From contig DBXH01000048.1 of assembly GCA_002309335.1 (NCBI GenBank), positions 1-8,418 of the forward strand: a stretch of 8,418 nt of DNA, read 5' to 3'. The notes under the pieces were generated by a model. It was not told where the DNA came from. It searched no databases and saw nothing but the letters and a program-made list of their open reading frames with translations. Positions 6,276-8,418 of this stretch are shown one piece after another; position 1 is the first letter of the stretch, and each line of letters begins with the position of its first letter. The stretch comes from Bacteroidales bacterium UBA1217 (GTDB lineage: Bacteria; Bacteroidota; Bacteroidia; Bacteroidales; P3). The translations under genes were made by a program, and so were the position numbers.

Positions 6276-6764
6276 TTAAAAATAGGGTGCATTCTCTCTT
6301 ACTTCTTTAATTTTGTGTCGTATGATTTTTGTTGCCTTCTCGTGGTTTAAATGGAATATATATATAGTCTTTTCTGTTGGGTTAAAATATACATACCAAC
6401 AACCTGACTCATCGTATGGTATTTGATGTTCCGGATGACCTAATTCGCAATAATGACCAGTCAATGTATATCTGCCATCATTTACAGCGTCCCTCATCCG
6501 TTTAATCACGCCGCTTTTCACATTCATTTCTCTCAGCAGTGCTTCCCAGCTGGCTGAATCGCGGGCGGTGATGGTGGTAACATCGACGGTGGTGCTGTCG
6601 TCGATGCGGTAGTCTTTGACAAAGCCTACACACAGATCGTCGTGCCCTTTATAGTGATGGTATACCTCGCTGACTGCCGAATAGCGTTTCGTGGTCAGCA
6701 GGACACTTATCGATAGGAGCGTCAGGGCGATCAAGGCCAATGTGAAAGTGATGACTTTTTTCAT
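6276..6764 (-). CDS. Membrane-anchored protein of unknown function in the sigma-factor operon
   Basis: A 162-residue protein. Residues ~4-25 (VITFTLALIALTLLSISVLL) form an N-terminal signal anchor or uncleaved signal sequence, leaving about 135 residues outside the cytoplasmic membrane. That domain contains DSASWEALLREM (residues 69-80), which resembles DDAWMEFLRQM in the lipoprotein encoded next, three cysteines (45, 106, 122), and an aromatic strand-rich segment CWYVYFNPTEKTIYIFHL. The start ATG overlaps the previous stop by one base, which indicates coupled translation and membership of the sigma operon. Plausible roles are a sensor or a partner of the small membrane protein, or a regulon product. 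I recognise no known family. Confidence 0.8.
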   Translation of the reverse strand: MKKVITFTLALIALTLLSISVLLTTKRYSAVSEVYHHYKGHDDLCVGFVKDYRIDDSTTVDVTTITARDSASWEALLREMNVKSGVIKRMRDAVNDGRYTLTGHYCELGHPEHQIPYDESGCWYVYFNPTEKTIYIFHLNHEKATKIIRHKIKEVRENAPYF

Positions 6765-7093
6765 TATGCGAATAGTAGGTTTATTCGGTTTACGGTTTCG
6801 CTGTGGTCGGTCAAGTGACCGTCGAAAACGAATGTGTATTGGTCGCTATGGGGAATGAGGTAGTAGGTGCACAACAGTATGACTATGCAGGAAAGGGCGT
6901 TGACTGTCACTCGCCTGACGGTGAGCATCCGCTGGTAGTGCCTCTGCTCGGCTGTGCAACGGTGCTCTATGTCGTCGAGCATCAGGGTGAGCCCCGCCTT
7001 GGTGCGACGCTCGCTGATGCTGTGCGACAGGGACTTGGTGCCCAGCTCGTCCACCAATAGCTCAATCTTCTTTTGGGTGGTCTTTTCTTTCAT
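6764..7093 (-). CDS. Small single-span membrane protein, candidate anti-sigma factor
   Basis: A 109-residue protein of no family I recognise. Residues 1-62 are hydrophilic and probably cytoplasmic, with charged helical stretches (QKKIELLVDELG; SERRTKAGLTLMLDDIEHRC). Residues ~63-80 (TVNALSCIVILLCTYYLI) form one membrane span preceded by arginines (TVRRV). About 28 residues follow on the far side. N-terminal cytoplasmic domain, one span and a short outer tail is the layout of many ECF anti-sigma factors, and the gene sits immediately after the sigma gene with a 32-base overlap. I see no HxxxCxxC zinc motif and no FecR-type domain. The stop codon TAA shares one base with the next gene's ATG (TAATG). 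That it is a gene is well supported; the anti-sigma role is inferred from position and topology only. Confidence 0.8.
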   Translation of the reverse strand: MKEKTTQKKIELLVDELGTKSLSHSISERRTKAGLTLMLDDIEHRCTAEQRHYQRMLTVRRVTVNALSCIVILLCTYYLIPHSDQYTFVFDGHLTDHSETVNRINLLFA

Positions 7094-7607
7094 TGTTGTT
7101 TGTATTAATATTGTGATACTTTATTATTTTCTCTATACTGCGCTGTAATTTTTTGCGCATCGCAACGTCTGTCCCGCCGTGCTTGACGGCAATCTCTTTG
7201 TAGGAAAATCCGTCTATGCGCATCTGAATGATGTCGGCCTCGCTTTCGCTCAGCGCCTCATGGGCAAGGTCCATAATCAATGACGAAACGGTTTCTTCGA
7301 AGGGGTCGATGCTATGCGGTGACCGGACGGTCCTGATGCGGTGCTTTTTGCGCTGATGATACTTGAACATCTCGGTACGGGCAATGGAAAACAACCACTT
7401 GCGCTGTGTTTTCTCGCTGCTCCGGCTGTCGAATTCGTCGCGGTGCACACAGGCGGCAAGCATTATGTCTTGAATGAGGTCCTCGACCGCACTGACATTG
7501 CCGTGTGTCTTGCGGATGCAATAGTCGGTCAAAGGCACCCTGTATTTCAATAGCAGGGCGTCTATCTCATCAAGTTTTTGTTGTCGTATTTGACTTGGTT
7601 CAAACAT
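7062..7607 (-). CDS. ECF-type RNA polymerase sigma factor (sigma-70 family)
   Basis: A 181-residue alternative sigma factor that would direct core RNA polymerase to a small promoter set. Region 2 spans about residues 20-89: VEDLIQDIMLAA is the core-binding region 2.2 helix, and WLFSIARTEMFKYHQRKKH is region 2.3/2.4, which melts and reads the -10 element. Region 4 spans about 118-161 (LSESEADIIQMRIDGFSYKEIA, then the recognition helix around DVAMRKKLQRSIEKI). There is no region 1.1 or 3, as is normal for the ECF group. An in-frame TAG (7611-7613) two codons upstream makes ATG 7607 the only plausible start. The last 32 bases overlap the next gene, implying translational coupling. The 42-base element just upstream suggests possible autoregulation. 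The ECF subgroup and target promoters cannot be told from sequence alone. Confidence 0.93.
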   Translation of the reverse strand: MFEPSQIRQQKLDEIDALLLKYRVPLTDYCIRKTHGNVSAVEDLIQDIMLAACVHRDEFDSRSSEKTQRKWLFSIARTEMFKYHQRKKHRIRTVRSPHSIDPFEETVSSLIMDLAHEALSESEADIIQMRIDGFSYKEIAVKHGGTDVAMRKKLQRSIEKIIKYHNINTNNNERKDHPKED

Positions 7608-7672
7608 TGCCTATTATCCGCAAAAATATTTTCATATATATAAATGCATATTTTTTTGCCGATTTGTGACAT
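7562..7672 (-). other. Possible 36-codon upstream ORF overlapping the sigma-factor start
   Basis: An ATG inside the 42-base element (7670-7672) opens a 36-codon frame beginning MSQIGKKICIYI and ending at TAG 7562-7564, inside the sigma gene in another frame. The first 12 codons read MSQTGKKICIYI in the other copy of the element. An overlapping upstream ORF could tune translation of the sigma factor, but there is no Shine-Dalgarno sequence or other proof of translation. The shared reading may simply follow from the DNA repeat. Confidence 0.15.
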
Positions 7673-7750
7673 CGGATAAAAAAAAATTTTTACTATTTTA
7701 TGTAAAGTAAAGATTATCAGTGAAATATTTTTTCAAAAAAAATAAAAAAA
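7608..7750. promoter_or_regulatory. AT-rich upstream region of the sigma-factor operon
   Basis: This 143-base gap separates uvrB from the sigma-factor gene, so the operon promoter should lie here. It contains long A and T runs and the 42-base element at 7637-7678 that recurs at 5674-5715. A perfect match to the Bacteroidota -7 box (TAnnTTTG, here TATTTTTG on the minus strand) lies at 7621-7628. It is only 13 bases before the ATG and has no TTTG box at the right distance upstream, so it is a weak promoter candidate. No stable GC hairpin with a T-tract was seen that could terminate uvrB. Confidence 0.5.
7637..7678 (-). repeat. 42-base element, copy 1, upstream of the ECF sigma gene
   Basis: This stretch matches 5674-5715 at 40 of 42 positions, in the same orientation, with no gap; the only differences are two adjacent bases (7661-7662). 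It ends 30 bases before the sigma-factor start codon, which is a sensible place for a promoter or operator. Read on the minus strand it contains TATCCGATGTCACAAA, then a run of A, then ATATGCATTTATATA. In this copy the two variable bases complete an inverted repeat, CCGAT-N7-ATCGG (plus strand 7659-7663 and 7671-7675), which is broken in the other copy. A role as an ECF-sigma promoter or operator is inference; the repeat itself is directly visible. Confidence 0.85.
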
Positions 7751-8418
7751 TTATTCTCCCCTTGCATCGTCGAGGGCAGCCTGCATTGTGCGGATCTCGT
7801 CGCGGTAGCGAGCGGCGGCGATAAAGTCCATCTCTTTGGCGGCGAGCTGCATCTTGCGCTGGGCTTCGCGGATGTCTTTGCGCAGTTGTGCCTTGCTGCG
7901 GGAGTCGATCTTTGGGGGATTTTGAATTGCGAAATCTGAATTAGTGTCGCCGTCCTCCGCCACTCGCTCTACGCTTTCTGTTCTCCGTTCTCCGTTTCCA
8001 TAGGGCTTTGGCCTGGGACCATTATGGGCCGGCGTGTTCATTGCATAGGGACTTGCTGCGAGCATCGCGTCGATATCCGTTTTACGTTCTCCGTTTTCAG
8101 TTCTTCCGCTTTCTTCGGCAGCCATCTCGATGACTGAGGTCTGTCCGATGATGGCTTCGGTGCTTTTGACTATCTGGCGCGGAACGATGCCGTGCTCCAT
8201 ATTGTAGCGTATCTGCTTTTCGCGATGGCGGTTTGTCTCGTCGATGGCGCGTTGCATCGAGCCTGTTATCTTGTCGGCATAGAGTATGGCGCGGCTGTGG
8301 ACGTTGCGCGCCGCTCGTCCTATGGTCTGGATAAGGGCGCGGTCGCTGCGAAGGAAGCCCTCCTTGTCAGCATCGAGGATGGCGACGAGGCTCACTTCGG
8401 GCAGGTCGAGACCTTCGC
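7751..8418 (-). CDS. uvrB: UvrABC excinuclease subunit B, C-terminal part (gene runs off the right edge)
   Basis: UvrB is the ATP-dependent damage-verification subunit of nucleotide excision repair; it receives lesions from UvrA and recruits UvrC. The visible 221 codons begin with EGLDLPEVSLVAILDADKEG and continue through LIQTIGRAARN, the helicase motif V/VI region with the arginine finger, then the family's NMEHGIVP segment. The last ~45 residues (KAQLRKDIREAQ ... AARYRDEIRTMQ) are the UVR motif that contacts UvrC. The 5' part lies beyond position 8418. A GTG at 8395 is an internal valine, because the conserved sequence continues upstream of it. The linker between IVP and the UVR motif is about 97 residues, roughly 50 longer than I recall for E. 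coli UvrB, and contains two related segments (ENGERKT and NGERRTES). It ends in TAA at 7751-7753. No clear intrinsic terminator follows, only A/T-rich sequence. Identification is secure from the motifs. Confidence 0.97.
   Translation of the reverse strand, partial: EGLDLPEVSLVAILDADKEGFLRSDRALIQTIGRAARNVHSRAILYADKITGSMQRAIDETNRHREKQIRYNMEHGIVPRQIVKSTEAIIGQTSVIEMAAEESGRTENGERKTDIDAMLAASPYAMNTPAHNGPRPKPYGNGERRTESVERVAEDGDTNSDFAIQNPPKIDSRSKAQLRKDIREAQRKMQLAAKEMDFIAAARYRDEIRTMQAALDDARGE

Noticed and set aside
7621..7628. Perfect TAnnTTTG match (TATTTTTG, minus strand) before the sigma-factor gene.
   Set aside because: It is only 13 bases from the ATG, would give an almost leaderless mRNA, lacks a TTTG box upstream, and lies in very AT-rich sequence where the match is easy to get by chance.
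1..8418. CRISPR array, tRNA or rRNA genes, transposase or phage genes.
   Set aside because: No regularly spaced repeats, no cloverleaf or conserved rRNA segments, and no frame with transposase, integrase or phage motifs was found on either strand.

Overview
This window looks like a chromosomal segment of an uncultured or poorly characterised member of the Bacteroidales (Bacteroidota). The evidence is two secreted proteins ending in near-identical type A C-terminal sorting domains of the type IX secretion system (T9SS), a BspA-type leucine-rich-repeat protein, AT-rich start regions mostly without Shine-Dalgarno sequences, and a textbook Bacteroidota -7 promoter box (TACCTTTG). All eight genes I can support lie on the minus strand, so the window reads right to left.

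Right end (8418 to 7751): the C-terminal part of uvrB, the damage-recognition helicase subunit of nucleotide excision repair, with an unusually long linker in front of its UVR motif. After an AT-rich gap comes a tight four-gene operon (7607 to 5850): an ECF-type sigma factor, a small single-span membrane protein in the usual anti-sigma position, a membrane-anchored protein, and a lipoprotein. The first three genes overlap and the fourth follows after 12 bases. This looks like an envelope signalling module without a recognisable zinc-type or FecR-type anti-sigma factor.

Middle (5849 to 5304): a 546-base stretch without a convincing gene. It carries a 42-base element matching, at 40 of 42 positions, the sequence just upstream of the sigma-factor gene, and a long imperfect hairpin. 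It precedes the BspA-like, T9SS-exported LRR protein (5303 to 3456). The shared element is the most interesting signal here. It could be an autoregulated promoter or operator tying the sigma factor to the LRR surface protein, but that is inference.

Left part (3455 to 1): a good intrinsic terminator (3257 to 3214) and then a good promoter (3159 to 3152) separate the LRR gene from a two-gene operon. That operon encodes a secreted protein of unknown function without a sorting domain (481 residues) and a secreted fibronectin-III-like protein with a sorting domain (497 residues). The 3' ends of the two T9SS cargo genes are a duplicated cassette of about 318 bases, 168 of them contiguous and identical. 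It covers the sorting domain, the stop codon and a downstream palindromic repeat. No tRNA, rRNA, CRISPR array, transposase or phage gene is visible.
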